64,000 nt of DNA from Streptomyces spororaveus (GCF_016755875.1 NZ_BNED01000005.1:1550001-1614000); one strand, 5' to 3'. Shown: positions 43,930 to 52,452, numbered from the stretch's first letter. Made by a program: numbers and translations. Notes: a model not told the origin generated them from the letters alone.

Positions 43930-44790
43930 CTACTCGGTGGCGTCACCGCTACCGGTCGCGTCACCGCTGCTGTCCGAGGTCGAGGGCTTGTGACCCCACC
44001 CGCCGGGCTTGCTCTCCGTACCACCGTAGCCACTCGGCTCCGGCTTGGTTTCACCCGGCGTCTCCCACCCGCCGGGCTTCTCCGACCCACCGGGCTCCTC
44101 CCACCCACCAGGCTGCTCATGGCCGGGCTTCTCCCACCCACCGGGCTTCTCCCACCCACCCGGCTGCTCATGGCCGGGCTTCTCCCACCCACCGGGCTTC
44201 TCCCACCCACCCGGCTGCTCATGGCCGGGCTTCTCCCACCCACCGGGCTTCTCCCACCCGCCAGGCTGCTCATGGCCGGGCTTCTCCCACCCACCGGGCT
44301 TCTCCCAGTGACCGGGCTTCTGCGGCCACTGGTCGCCCTTGCCCCAGTGATCGCCCTTACCCCAGTGATCGCCCTTACCCCAGTGGTCCTTCTTACCCCA
44401 GTGATCCTTCTCGCCCCAGTGGTCGCCCTTGCCCCAGTGGTCGCCCTTACCCCAGTGATCCTTCTTACCCCAGTGATCGCCCTTACCCCAGTGGTCCTTC
44501 TTACCCCAGTGATCCTTCTTACCCCAGGGGTTCTTCTTGCCGGAGTAGTCGCCCTTATTGCCCTTACCGGTTCCGTCTCCCTTACCGTGGCCGCCCCCCG
44601 TGCCGCGGCCACCTCCCGTGCCGTGTTCCCAGCCCTGATCGCCGCTCCAGTCGGACGTCACCGTCAGGGCATCCGTGTGGACCGTCGGCGTGGCGGCGAA
44701 TGCGCTGGTCGGGAGAAGTACGCCGCCCGCTCCCAGGGCGGTGGCGGTGGCGAGGACGGCGAGGCGCTTGGTGGTGAATTTACGTCGCAT
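43930..44790 (-). CDS. Secreted Trp/His/Lys-rich tandem-repeat protein
   Basis: 286 aa, ATG 44790 with GGAG 7 nt upstream. A Sec signal peptide (KRLAVLATATALGAGGVLLPTSAFA, cleavage near residue 32) precedes a Gly-rich segment. Then come eleven 6-residue units of the type WGK(K/G)DH (residues 89-154), and four 17-residue units WEKPGGWEKPGHEQPGG (162-229). The tail is Gly/Ser/Thr/Asp-rich. There is no enzyme domain, sortase motif or membrane anchor. The protein resembles nothing I can name. Repeated Trp, His and Asp suggest metal, polysaccharide or surface binding; this is inference. The upstream gene-free region makes it monocistronic. Confidence 0.8.
   Translation of the reverse strand: MRRKFTTKRLAVLATATALGAGGVLLPTSAFAATPTVHTDALTVTSDWSGDQGWEHGTGGGRGTGGGHGKGDGTGKGNKGDYSGKKNPWGKKDHWGKKDHWGKGDHWGKKDHWGKGDHWGKGDHWGEKDHWGKKDHWGKGDHWGKGDHWGKGDQWPQKPGHWEKPGGWEKPGHEQPGGWEKPGGWEKPGHEQPGGWEKPGGWEKPGHEQPGGWEKPGGWEKPGHEQPGGWEEPGGSEKPGGWETPGETKPEPSGYGGTESKPGGWGHKPSTSDSSGDATGSGDATE
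44104..44307. repeat. Tandem array of four 51-bp units inside the secreted repeat protein gene
   Basis: Each unit encodes WEKPGGWEKPGHEQPGG on the minus strand; units differ by only a few silent bases, which suggests recent duplication. Confidence 0.9.
44329..44526. repeat. Tandem array of eleven 18-bp units inside the secreted repeat protein gene
   Basis: Units encode WGKKDH or WGKGDH (one WGEKDH, last one WGKGDQ). The K/G alternation at position 4 comes from ctt versus gcc on the plus strand. Confidence 0.9.
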
Positions 44791-45039
44791 GGGAATCTCC
44801 TGCTTTCTGAATTCTGGGTGGAATATGAATCCCGCGGTCCGTGAGGACCTCTTACAGAACAGCAAGATGCGACATGTACGTCACGGCCCGGAGGTTCGGG
44901 GCTTGACAGGGCTGCTCGACGTATGCGCCCGGCCGGTGAGGCCACTCGGGCCCGGCAAGGAGGGCGGACGCATCACAGTCCCGAACCACGGAGCCGTCAC
45001 CCCGTGAACTCAGGGAACACGAGAGACCCGGAAAAAGAG

Positions 45040-45633
45040 CGAGCGCCTTGCTCCACCGAAGTGGGTCAAGGCCCTCGAAGCGGTCCGCGGCGATCGCGTC
45101 GGTGGCGACGCAGCCGTCCTTCATGCCGTTCACCCGCACCTTGCCGGCCGGGCTGAGGTAGGAAGTCGAGCTTCAGCTCCGGGAAGGCGGCGTCCTGGCC
45201 GGCGGCGGCCATGAAGATCAGGCCGGAGCTGTAGGAGCCGTTGATGAAGTCGGCCACCTTCAGCAGGTCGGCCGGGACGCCGCCCGTCGCCGTGCCCTTG
45301 ACCTGCAACTCCGGTGCGCACGAGCCCTGCAGCTCGGCCGACCGTGGTGTTGGCCGACAGCCCGGTCTCGGGAAGGCGGGTCGCGGCGCCGGCCGCGTCG
45401 AGCATCGCGTGGCCGGCGAAGGGCCGACGGCATACGCGATCAGGAAGCGCGGGCCGGTGCGGCACGATGCCGCCGGGGCGGGCGTTGGCCTGGCCGGCCT
45501 CCTCGCCCGTGCGGGCTGTGGTGGCCGGGACGGCGGCCGAGAAGGCAGCGACCGACCGGCAAGAAGGTCGCTGACCGCACAGCTCACCTTTCCTGGCCGG
45601 GGAGCGCCGTCGCCCGTGCGCGGGACGATCCAT
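45040..45633 (-). pseudogene. Frameshifted gene of unknown family
   Basis: Protein-like segments lie in successive frames of the minus strand: MLDAAGAATRLPETGLSANTTVGRA (from about 45405), then ELQVKGTATGGVPADLLKV and continuing ADFINGSYSSGLIFMAAAGQDAAFPELKLDF, and finally AGKVRVNGMKDGCVATDAIAADRFEGL. Codon bias is normal in each segment, so one gene appears to have acquired at least two frameshifts. The product looks like a small beta-rich protein; no family is recognised. The rest of 44791-45768 contains no other gene I can support. Confidence 0.55.
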
Positions 45634-45768
45634 GCAAAACCGTCCCCCGCGCGGAGCGCAGCCGCTAAACTCCCCCTACTCAAAGCCGTTGACCAGGTGA
45701 AATGTTCGAAAGTCCGGCGGAGTGCTTGAACTGACGTCGTGGAAACGACTGGTGAGGGTGGTTCACTT

Positions 45769-46266
45769 ATGCCGGCAGAGCTGATTCGTTACGACCAAGG
45801 CCGCGTCTCGATGCATCCCGCGGTGGGGAATATCGCCACCGCGCTGAGCCCGCTGGCCGCTGCCGCGAACATCGTTTCTCAAATCGGCGCATGCATCGTC
45901 GAGATCAACCGGTTCAGGCTGGAAGCCAGATACCTCGCCGGGCAGCGGGAGGTCTCCTTGGCGATCGTCAAGGACCGGCAGAGGGCCATCGTCCAGCTCT
46001 TCGACGCCGAGAAGCGGGCGTCGATGCAGACACACGTCGATCGCCGGGGCCTCATGGCCGGCTATCACCAAATGATCAGCAATTCCTGCGACATGCGGGT
46101 CTCCGAAGCGGAACGCACCCTGGCGATGACGATTATCCCGGTGCTGTCCGGCCAGATCGTCCAGGACCGGGCCACCGCCGGTGACAACCTGATCCGCTTG
46201 TGCGACTCCCTGGCGCTCGGCCAGGCGGAGATCGAGGTCGCGGCGTGGCGCGCGCTGGACCGCTGA
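45769..46266 (+). CDS. Hypothetical protein, first gene of an unknown two-gene module
   Basis: 165 aa from ATG 45769 (a GTG ten codons upstream at 45739 is in frame). Mostly alpha-helical: one short hydrophobic stretch (VGNIATALSPLAAAANIVSQIGACIV) and then a charged helix (IVEINRFRLEARYLAGQREVSLAIVKDRQRAIVQLFDAEKRA). Not recognised. The following gene starts 36 bp downstream and encodes a membrane-anchored coiled-coil protein, so the two probably act together. Codon use is less GC-biased than in the neighbourhood. It sits in a degenerate stretch beside an integrase remnant. Confidence 0.65.
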   Translation: MPAELIRYDQGRVSMHPAVGNIATALSPLAAAANIVSQIGACIVEINRFRLEARYLAGQREVSLAIVKDRQRAIVQLFDAEKRASMQTHVDRRGLMAGYHQMISNSCDMRVSEAERTLAMTIIPVLSGQIVQDRATAGDNLIRLCDSLALGQAEIEVAAWRALDR

Positions 46267-46302
46267 CGCGTTCGGACCGTCGGAAACAGGGGGTGGGCTC
46301 GG

Positions 46303-47007
46303 ATGGAAGCGGCAGCTCAGTGGCTGGTCATCGCCGTCATCGTGCTGACGGCGATCGCGTACGCCATCAAAGGGCTCGGCTGGCTCGTCGAGAACGAGCC
46401 CGTGTACCTGGTGCTCGGAGTCCTCGCGGTCGGTGCGATCGCCTATTTCTGGTACAGGTCGGGCCGTCCGGCAACGTCGCGCGTTGACACCGGGGCCATG
46501 GTGACCCGGGCGCGCCGCTCCGAACAGTTGCTGGTCGAATCGCGGCGCGTGCTCGAACGCGAGGCAGATGCGCTCCAAAACCTGCGGTTCGAAGTGCGCG
46601 ACGAGGTCAACTTCGAGGTCTACCGTCAAGCGCACCGCGAAAGCCGGCTCATTGCCGACCGCTGGTACGAGCACAAGCGGAGCGCCGTCGAAACCCGAAA
46701 GGAGATTTCGGCCGGCCTGAACAGACTGCGCGCGAACAAGCGCAGGCTGGACCGGATGTCCGGGGGTACAACGCGGCGCGGGAGATTCAACCAGGAGGCG
46801 CAGGCGGCGCAATCGGTGATCGACAGCCTGGACCAGGCGCTGTCATCCCTCAGCGCCGAGGTGAGCCGGGGTGCGCGGAGCCTGGACGCCCACAATCGGC
46901 AGACCGGCAGGCTGCGCGATCACATCCGGGACCACTGCGGCCCCCGGGGCAGGCGCTGGTTCGAGCAGCTGCAAGCGAGAAAGAAAAGAGTCACCGGCAC
47001 CGGCTGA
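46303..47007 (+). CDS. Hypothetical membrane-anchored coiled-coil protein, second gene of the module
   Basis: 234 aa, ATG 46303. Two N-terminal transmembrane helices (WLVIAVIVLTAIAYAIKGLGWLV, VYLVLGVLAVGAIAYFWYRS) are followed by about 170 residues of Arg/Glu-rich helix with coiled-coil character (SEQLLVESRRVLEREADALQNLRFEV, AQSVIDSLDQALSSLSAEVSRGARSL). The C-terminus is strongly basic. Not recognised. The membrane plus coiled-coil design resembles effector or scaffold components of small accessory systems, but no enzymatic motif is visible. Codon use matches its partner gene. Confidence 0.65.
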   Translation: MEAAAQWLVIAVIVLTAIAYAIKGLGWLVENEPVYLVLGVLAVGAIAYFWYRSGRPATSRVDTGAMVTRARRSEQLLVESRRVLEREADALQNLRFEVRDEVNFEVYRQAHRESRLIADRWYEHKRSAVETRKEISAGLNRLRANKRRLDRMSGGTTRRGRFNQEAQAAQSVIDSLDQALSSLSAEVSRGARSLDAHNRQTGRLRDHIRDHCGPRGRRWFEQLQARKKRVTGTG

Positions 47008-47203
47008 GGGGTGCGTCAGTTCTGTGCGGCATCGTCGGCCGCCTGCACGGCGCCCTCCGGTGCGCCTGCCGAGGCTGCGGTGCCGGACCGTTGTTCTGCC
47101 GTTCGGCGCGGGACAGCTGCTTGCGCTGGCCGCCGCCCTGGCCCACGGGGTTGTTGACGTTCTTGCTGTCGGCCCCGCCCCTCGTCGACGCCTTCGGTGT
47201 CAT
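46991..47203 (-). CDS. Possible small protein, 70 aa
   Basis: A low-confidence frame from ATG 47203. The first 38 residues (MTPKASTRGGADSKNVNNPV onward, then GQGGGQRKQLSRAERQ) have Streptomyces-like codon use; the remainder is Arg/Pro-rich and may follow a frameshift. It overlaps the 3' end of the preceding plus-strand gene by 17 bp. No family is recognised. Confidence 0.3.
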   Translation of the reverse strand: MTPKASTRGGADSKNVNNPVGQGGGQRKQLSRAERQNNGPAPQPRQAHRRAPCRRPTMPHRTDAPLSRCR

Positions 47204-47209
47204 CGCCGT

Positions 47210-47386
47210 CAGCTCGGCACAGGCTGCCCCGATCTGGTCACCGACAGCGAGCACCGCACCTGGAGCCTCGCCGTCGACGTCCCCGCCCCGGCCCACTGCC
47301 GCACAACGGTGCGCCGGGGCGGATTCCCCGGCCAGGATGCGGCCGAGCAGGCCCTGCGGCGGTCCTCGGGGGCGAGGCCGGCGGTC
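47210..47386 (+). pseudogene. N-terminal remnant of a tyrosine-type integrase
   Basis: The frame reads QLGTGCPDL, then HRTWSLAVDVPAPAHCRTTVRRGGFPGQDAAEQALRR, matching the N-terminal SAM-like start of actinobacterial phage/ICE integrases (pattern CP.L....H..W...VDLP....R...RRGGF.T..EAE.AL..). A one-base loss then shifts the frame; the next frame continues FLGGEAGG as expected (usually FLEGEAGG), after which similarity ends. The catalytic domain is gone. It points toward the 3' end of tRNA-Pro only 170 bp away, which is the usual integrase/att arrangement. Confidence 0.6.
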
Positions 47387-47502
47387 CCCCGTCCTACGGC
47401 TACCGCCGGGCGCCGGGCGCCGGAACGACGGATCCGGACGGCGGAGGGGGCCGCCCGCTTTGTGCGACGTGGCTGCGACCACCATGGCTCCGGACACACG
47501 AA

Positions 47503-47534
47503 AGGCCGCCCTCTCACGGATGAGAGAACGGCCT
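47503..47534 (-). terminator. Terminator of tRNA-Pro copy 2
   Basis: AGGCCG-CC-CTCTCA / TGAGAG-AA-CGGCCT with a CGGA loop, 21 bp past the tRNA 3' end. It differs completely from the terminator of copy 1. Confidence 0.8.
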
Positions 47535-47555
47535 CCGACCTGCGTTTCCGCATGG

Positions 47556-47629
<74 letters not shown>

Positions 47630-47745
47630 ATGCGCGCTGACCTGGGGTTTCCCCTGGTTGAACGCGCAGGAGAACGATACCGCACTTCGTGGGGTGGTTG
47701 CGCGCACCTTCCCGTCTCCGGTTCCGCGCAGCCGTGCCGCCGCCT

Positions 47746-48108
47746 TCAGCCGGCCTCGCCGGTCAGCTCCGGATGGGCGGCGATCAGGCGCTTCGGGGCC
47801 ACCTGCAGCCAGGAATCGGTCAGGATGGAGCGCAACTCGGCCTCGTTCCGTACGGCCGCCAGCCGGACCCGGATCCAGGCGTAGTGGTCGTCGTGGCCCG
47901 CCCGCAGGAAGAACTTCTCCGGCTCCGCCGCGATCAGCTCGGCCCGGTCCTCCTTGGGGCACTTCACCCCGATCGAGGCGTCGTCGTCGGCGAGCGAGAC
48001 GAAGATCTTCCCGCCCACCCGGAAGGTCGGCATGCCCCAGGCGGGCTTCTCGCTGCTGTCCGGCAGCGACAGCGCGATCAGGCGGACGTCCTGCGCGGTC
48101 GTGGTCAT
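47746..48108 (-). CDS. MmcQ/YjbR family protein
   Basis: 120 aa from ATG 48108 (GGAG about 9 nt upstream). A CyaY-like fold is indicated by TTTAQDVRLIALSLPDSSEKPAWGMPTFRVGGKIFVSL, then KCPKEDRAELIAAEPEKFF and DDHYAWIRVRL. It has all elements of the YjbR/MmcQ family, which is described as DNA-binding-like but has no established role. Monocistronic. Confidence 0.88.
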   Translation of the reverse strand: MTTTAQDVRLIALSLPDSSEKPAWGMPTFRVGGKIFVSLADDDASIGVKCPKEDRAELIAAEPEKFFLRAGHDDHYAWIRVRLAAVRNEAELRSILTDSWLQVAPKRLIAAHPELTGEAG

Positions 48109-48180
48109 CCCCGAGACTCCTCTCCAGTCACCGGTGAACCCTTCTCGGACGACCGTAGCCCCCGCCACCGGCCGTCCCGC

Positions 48181-48726
48181 TCACCCCCGCCGGTCCTCCC
48201 GCGCGTGCACCAGCGCCACCAGTTCCGCCGCGAGCGCCTTCACGGTGGCGAGTCCCTCCGTCCCCCACCGCCTGGGCACCACGTCCACCGCGCACACCGT
48301 GCCCAGGACGATCCCGCGGCGATCGGTCAGCGGCGCGCCCACGTAGGAGCGCACCCCGCTCTCGTCCACCACCGCATTGCCCGCAAAGCGCGCGAAGTCC
48401 CGTACGTCCTCCAGTACCAGCGCCCGCCGCCGCACCACCACGTGCGGGCAGTAGCCGTGGTCGCGGGCCAGGACCCGCGCCGGGTAGGCGCTCGCCGGGG
48501 CCTCGGCGGTGTGGTGCAGCCCGGCGAAGAACTGCCGTTCCTCTCCGATGAAGTTGACCCCGGCGTACGGTGCGCCGAGCGCGTCGGAGACACGCCTCGC
48601 GAAGGCGTCCAGTTCGGCGTCCGTACGCTCCCCCAGACCCAGCTCCCGCAGCCGGACGACGCGTGCGGGTGCCTCCCGGTCCACCGGCGTGAGCAGCAGG
48701 TGTCCGGTCGATTCGTAGTACGTCAT
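48181..48726 (-). CDS. GAF-domain protein attached to the conservon
   Basis: 181 aa, ATG 48726, overlapping the stop of the upstream GTPase gene (ATGA). A single GAF domain spans about residues 40-170 (TDAELDAFARRVSDALGAPYAGVNFIGEERQFFAGLH, RSYVGAPLTDRRGIVLGTVCAVDVVPRRWG). CPHVVVRRRALVLEDV contributes a possible ligand or cofactor Cys/His. Placed as fifth gene after cvnA-B-C-D, where some conservons carry a cytochrome P450, it is probably the signal-output or ligand-sensing partner. Confidence 0.85.
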   Translation of the reverse strand: MTYYESTGHLLLTPVDREAPARVVRLRELGLGERTDAELDAFARRVSDALGAPYAGVNFIGEERQFFAGLHHTAEAPASAYPARVLARDHGYCPHVVVRRRALVLEDVRDFARFAGNAVVDESGVRSYVGAPLTDRRGIVLGTVCAVDVVPRRWGTEGLATVKALAAELVALVHAREDRRG

Positions 48727-49352
48727 AACGGTTCCCCCGACTCCGAAGACGAAGAACTGGCTGTGGACATGCACAACAGGTGGCGGACGAGGGCGGCCAG
48801 CGCCCCCGTCCCGGAGCTCGCGAGGCGCGCGTCGCACCGTACGACGGGCACCTCGGGCCCGAGCCCCACCGCCTCCCGGACCTCGTCGGGCCCGTAGCGG
48901 TGACCGCCGTCGAACTCGTTGACGGCGACGATGAAGGCGATCCCGCGCCGCTCGAAGAAGTCCACGGCAGGGAAGCAGTCGGCCAGTCGGCGGGTGTCGG
49001 CGAGCACCACCGCCCCCAGCGCTCCCGCACACAGCTCCTCCCAGAGGAACCAGAAGCGGTGCTGTCCCGGGGTGCCGAAGAGGTAGAGCACGTGTCGCTC
49101 GTCCAGGGTGATCCGGCCGAAGTCGAGGGCGACGGTCGTCGTGGTCTTCTCCTCGACGCCGTGCAGCGGGTCGGAACTCGCGCCCACTCCGCTGAGCAGT
49201 TCCTCCGTGCTCAGCGGTTCGATCTCGCTCACCGCGCCCACGAAGGTGGTCTTGCCCGCCCCGAACCCGCCCGCGACCAGGATCTTCAAGGTCGCGGGCG
49301 GAGCCCCGACAGCCTCCGGGGCGTGGGTGTCACAGTCGTTTACGCAGGCCAT
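48723..49352 (-). CDS. cvnD: Conservon GTPase CvnD
   Basis: 209 aa small Ras/MglA-like GTPase. G1 VAGGFGAGKTTFVGAVSEIEPL, switch segment EKTTTTVALDFGRITL, G3-like LFGTPGQHRFWFLWEELC and G4-like VAVNEFDG are visible. ATG 49352 lies inside the end of cvnC (23-bp overlap). In Streptomyces, Cvn proteins form a membrane-associated signalling module: sensor-like CvnA, roadblock CvnB, DUF742 CvnC and GTPase CvnD. Confidence 0.93.
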   Translation of the reverse strand: MACVNDCDTHAPEAVGAPPATLKILVAGGFGAGKTTFVGAVSEIEPLSTEELLSGVGASSDPLHGVEEKTTTTVALDFGRITLDERHVLYLFGTPGQHRFWFLWEELCAGALGAVVLADTRRLADCFPAVDFFERRGIAFIVAVNEFDGGHRYGPDEVREAVGLGPEVPVVRCDARLASSGTGALAALVRHLLCMSTASSSSSESGEPL

Positions 49353-49743
49353 CGAGCACCGCCAGGAGCAGGGACCGGTCGTCGGCGGCGAACGAGCCGC
49401 CATCCGGGAACCGCGGCGCCTGCGCCATGACGGCCCCGTGTTCGATCAGATCGGACAGCAGCACCTTCACCACCACGGCGGGCAGCCGCAGCTGCCCGGC
49501 CACCTCGGCGACCGTGACGGTGGAGGCGCCCGCGCACATCCGCAGGACGAGCGTGTGCTCCGCCCCGAGCGGGACGTGCGGCCGCGCCCCGGTCGCGGTC
49601 ACCAGCGAGAGCAGGTCGAGCGCGAAGCCCGGCCTGGTCCGCCCCCCGCTGGCGGTGTACGGGCGCATCACGCGGCCCGCCGACTCGTCGAGCCACGGTG
49701 TGTCCCTGCCCTTCGCGTACGCCCCCGTCCCGCGGGCCCTCAT
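49330..49743 (-). CDS. cvnC: Conservon DUF742 protein CvnC
   Basis: 137 aa; ATG 49743 overlaps the cvnB stop (ATGA). The DUF742 signature RVMRPYTASGGRTRPGFALDLLSLV begins at residue 25, and the winged-helix part is TVAEVAGQLRLPAVVVKVLLSDLIEHGAVM. It is a component of the conservon complex; its DNA-binding-like fold may serve as an adaptor. Confidence 0.93.
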   Translation of the reverse strand: MRARGTGAYAKGRDTPWLDESAGRVMRPYTASGGRTRPGFALDLLSLVTATGARPHVPLGAEHTLVLRMCAGASTVTVAEVAGQLRLPAVVVKVLLSDLIEHGAVMAQAPRFPDGGSFAADDRSLLLAVLDGLRKRL

Positions 49744-50216
49744 CGCTCCGCGTCGGCAACGGGCCTCCGCGGCGGGGCCGCGAGGTACGGACGTACGCTC
49801 TTGACCAGCATCGCCATCTCGTAGCCGAGCACCCCGGCGTCGGCCTCCCGGTCGGCGAGGACGGCCAGGCAGGTTCCGGATCCGGCCGCGGAGACGAAGA
49901 CGAGCGCGCTGTCCAGTTCGACCACGACCTGCCGGACATCGGAGCCGTTCGCGAAGCGGGAGCCGGCGCTGCGGCCCAGGGAGTACAGCCCGGACGCGAG
50001 GGCGGCCATGTGGTCGGCGCTGTCGGGGTCCATCCCGTGCACGCAGGTCACGAGCCCGTCGGCGGTGAGGAGTACGGCGCTGCGCGTGTACGGCACGCGC
50101 TGCACCAGGCCGCTGAGCAGCCAGTCGAGGTCGGAGAGCCGGCCGCCGGTCTTCGTCGCCACTTCGCCGCCCATGGGGGTGCGCTCCTTGCTGATGGGGT
50201 GAGGGGTCGGGGTCAT
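49740..50216 (-). CDS. cvnB: Conservon roadblock/LC7 protein CvnB
   Basis: 158 aa; ATG 50216 overlaps the cvnA stop. Roadblock/LC7 fold: LSDLDWLLSGLVQRVPYTRSAVLLTADGLVTCVHGMD, then DHMAALASGLYSLGRSAG, and LAVLADREADAGVLGYEMAMLV. It probably acts as GTPase-activating or scaffold partner for CvnD, by analogy with MglB. Confidence 0.93.
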   Translation of the reverse strand: MTPTPHPISKERTPMGGEVATKTGGRLSDLDWLLSGLVQRVPYTRSAVLLTADGLVTCVHGMDPDSADHMAALASGLYSLGRSAGSRFANGSDVRQVVVELDSALVFVSAAGSGTCLAVLADREADAGVLGYEMAMLVKSVRPYLAAPPRRPVADAER

Positions 50217-52174
50217 ACCTGGTTCTCCGACTGGGCGAGGCCGAAGCCCCGTTGGAAGGCGGCCATCAGGCCGGGGTCGTGCACGGGCTGCTCGGGGTCC
50301 GCGGCCCGCCGGGGGGCGGGAGCCTCGCGCAGCTGGGGCGCGAGGTGCTCCTGGGCGCGGCGCCGGGGCAGCCGCGGCCGGTCACCCGCGGCGGGAGCGG
50401 TATCGGCCGCGGGCTGCGGTTCGGGCGCCGGGGCCGGCGCCGACCAGGCCACCGCCCCGTTCGGCGAACCCGGCGCGGGCCCGACCCGGGGATCGGCCAC
50501 GGGCGCCGACCAGGCCACCGCCCCGGGCCCGTCCGCGGCCCCGGACCGGGGCGCGGGCAGGGACGCGGGACGGGGCTGCGGCCGGGGCTCCGGGCGGGGC
50601 CGGGGAACCGCGTGCGGCACGGGTTCCGGCGGGGTCGCCGCGCCGGGTTCCGGCCGGGGGCCCGCGCCGGCCAGGGGCACGGACGGGGCTGCGGGGACGG
50701 GCGCGGACGCGGACGGCGACGGCGCTGCGGGTTCGGGAGCACGAGCGGGTTCGGGGCCACGAGCGGGATCGGGACCACGAGCGGGTGCGGGTGTGGGGTA
50801 CGGCTCGGGCTCGTGCGGGGCCCCGGTCCCCGGGCCCTCGAACGTCCGCCGGGGCTCCGGCGAGGGCGTCGGCAGGGGCGGCATCCGTACGGGCTCCAGC
50901 GGCGGCCCCGCCGACCCGAGCCCGGTCCCCCAGGAGGTGGCCCGCGAGCCCCCCGCCGCGTCCGCCGCGGTCGGCGCCTCGGCGCCCAGCAGCTCCTGCG
51001 GCAGCACCAGCACGGCGAGCACACCGCCGTAGATGTTCGACTTGAGCTCGACGGCGATCCCGTGCCGGCGGGCCAGCGCCGACACCACGAACAGGCCGAT
51101 CCGGCCGTCCGCCAGCAGGTGCCGGACGCTGATCTGGTCGGGGTCGCCGAGCAGGGCGTTCATCCGGTGCTGCTCCTCGGCCGGCATGCCCAGTCCCCGG
51201 TCCTCCACCTCGACGGCGATCCCGGCGGTGACCCGCTCGGCACGCAGCACCACGTCGGTGTCGGGGGCGGAGAACACCGTGGCGTTCTCGACGAGTTCGG
51301 CCAGCAGGTGCACCACGTCCGCGACGGCGTGCCCGCGGACGCTGGCGCCGGCCGGGGGCACGACCTTGACCCGGGTGTACTGCTCGACCTCCGCGACCGA
51401 GGAGCGGAGCACCTCGCTGAGGTCGATGGGCCTGGTCCACTGGCGGCGGGACGACGCGCCGCCCAGCACGGCGAGGTTCTCGGCGTGCCGGCGGATGCGG
51501 GTGGCGAGGTGGTCGACGTGGAAGAGCTCCTTGAGCAGGTCCGGGTCCTCGACCGTGTCCTCCAGCTCGTCCAGCAGCGAGATCTCGCGGTGCACGAGGG
51601 ACTGGAGGCGACGCGCGAGGTTGACGAAGACCTCGACCTTGCGCTCGCTGTCGGTCGGGGCGGCCGGTCCGGCCAGCCGCAGGAGGGTCGTGTGCGCCTG
51701 CTCGCGGGCGCCGCGGAGCTCCTGGGAGAGCAGCCAGAACTCGTCCATCCCGGCCGGGTCCGCGCCGGGGGGCGGTGAACTCGGGCCACCGCGTACCGGG
51801 CGGGGCGGGGTCTCGCCCCGTTCCAGCCGGTCGGCGGCCGTACGCAGCTCACCCCGGCCGCGCACGCTGGAGCGGCGCAGCGCCTCGCACCGGTCCCGTA
51901 CGGCCTTGGCGGCGCGCTGGGCCCCGAGCACGGCCGCGGCGAGGGCGCCCACCACCAGGAGGGCGCAGCCGGTGAGCACCGGCCACAGCCGGGCGTCGCG
52001 GTCGCCGGCTCCCCCGCCGAGCTGAAGGGTGAAGATCACCGCGGCGGCGCCGCTGAGCCCCGCGGCGAGCGTGGGCAGTACGGCGGCGCGCACCAGCTGA
52101 GGACGTATCTGCCGGCCGGGACCGGTGACGGCGTGTCTCGACGGGGCGTGGCGGGCTGCGCGGAGTCCGGACAT
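50213..52174 (-). CDS. cvnA: Conservon sensor-kinase-like protein CvnA
   Basis: 653 aa, ATG 52174 with GAGGA 6 nt upstream. Two transmembrane helices (LPTLAAGLSGAAAVIFTLQL, WPVLTGCALLVVGALAAAVL) are followed by a helical linker and an HATPase_c domain (HLLAELVENATVFSAPDTDVVLRAE as N-box, VEVEDRGLGMPAEEQ, GRIGLFVVSALARRHGIAVELKS). The dimerisation segment lacks a clear phospho-accepting H-box; FVNLARRLQSLVHREISLLDELE aligns there. The C-terminal 220 residues are Pro/Ala/Arg-rich low complexity. No response regulator is encoded nearby, as usual for conservons. Confidence 0.93.
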   Translation of the reverse strand: MSGLRAARHAPSRHAVTGPGRQIRPQLVRAAVLPTLAAGLSGAAAVIFTLQLGGGAGDRDARLWPVLTGCALLVVGALAAAVLGAQRAAKAVRDRCEALRRSSVRGRGELRTAADRLERGETPPRPVRGGPSSPPPGADPAGMDEFWLLSQELRGAREQAHTTLLRLAGPAAPTDSERKVEVFVNLARRLQSLVHREISLLDELEDTVEDPDLLKELFHVDHLATRIRRHAENLAVLGGASSRRQWTRPIDLSEVLRSSVAEVEQYTRVKVVPPAGASVRGHAVADVVHLLAELVENATVFSAPDTDVVLRAERVTAGIAVEVEDRGLGMPAEEQHRMNALLGDPDQISVRHLLADGRIGLFVVSALARRHGIAVELKSNIYGGVLAVLVLPQELLGAEAPTAADAAGGSRATSWGTGLGSAGPPLEPVRMPPLPTPSPEPRRTFEGPGTGAPHEPEPYPTPAPARGPDPARGPEPARAPEPAAPSPSASAPVPAAPSVPLAGAGPRPEPGAATPPEPVPHAVPRPRPEPRPQPRPASLPAPRSGAADGPGAVAWSAPVADPRVGPAPGSPNGAVAWSAPAPAPEPQPAADTAPAAGDRPRLPRRRAQEHLAPQLREAPAPRRAADPEQPVHDPGLMAAFQRGFGLAQSENQV

Positions 52175-52452
52175 CTGCGTCCTCGGTACGTGGGGCCCGG
52201 CCCCCAGCGTTCCCGGGGCCCGGTGTTGATCACCGAATACCCACGCTAGACCCCACCACAGCACCCCGGACTGCCAGTTGGCGAACTTCGCGGGGGTGCT
52301 TCCCGCTCCCGGTGGAGCGCTCGCACAGCAGCCCGAATGCGCCGGTCGGACCCGGTGGACCGCCCCCTCGGTCCCGTTCGCGCCGACACCGGCGCTCGTC
52401 CGGTTCCTTGCCGGACGGCGCGCGGCGGGCCGCGGACGCCCCCGGACGGCGG
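52175..52452. other. Intergenic region upstream of cvnA
   Basis: 278 bp with the cvnA promoter (an AT-richer patch around 52225-52260, ttgatcaccgaataccc) and otherwise GC-rich sequence. No supported gene. Confidence 0.5.

Noticed and set aside
44104..44526. Regularly spaced repeats that could suggest a CRISPR array
   Set aside because: Units are contiguous, in frame, 18 or 51 bp long and without unique spacers; they encode peptide repeats of a secreted protein.
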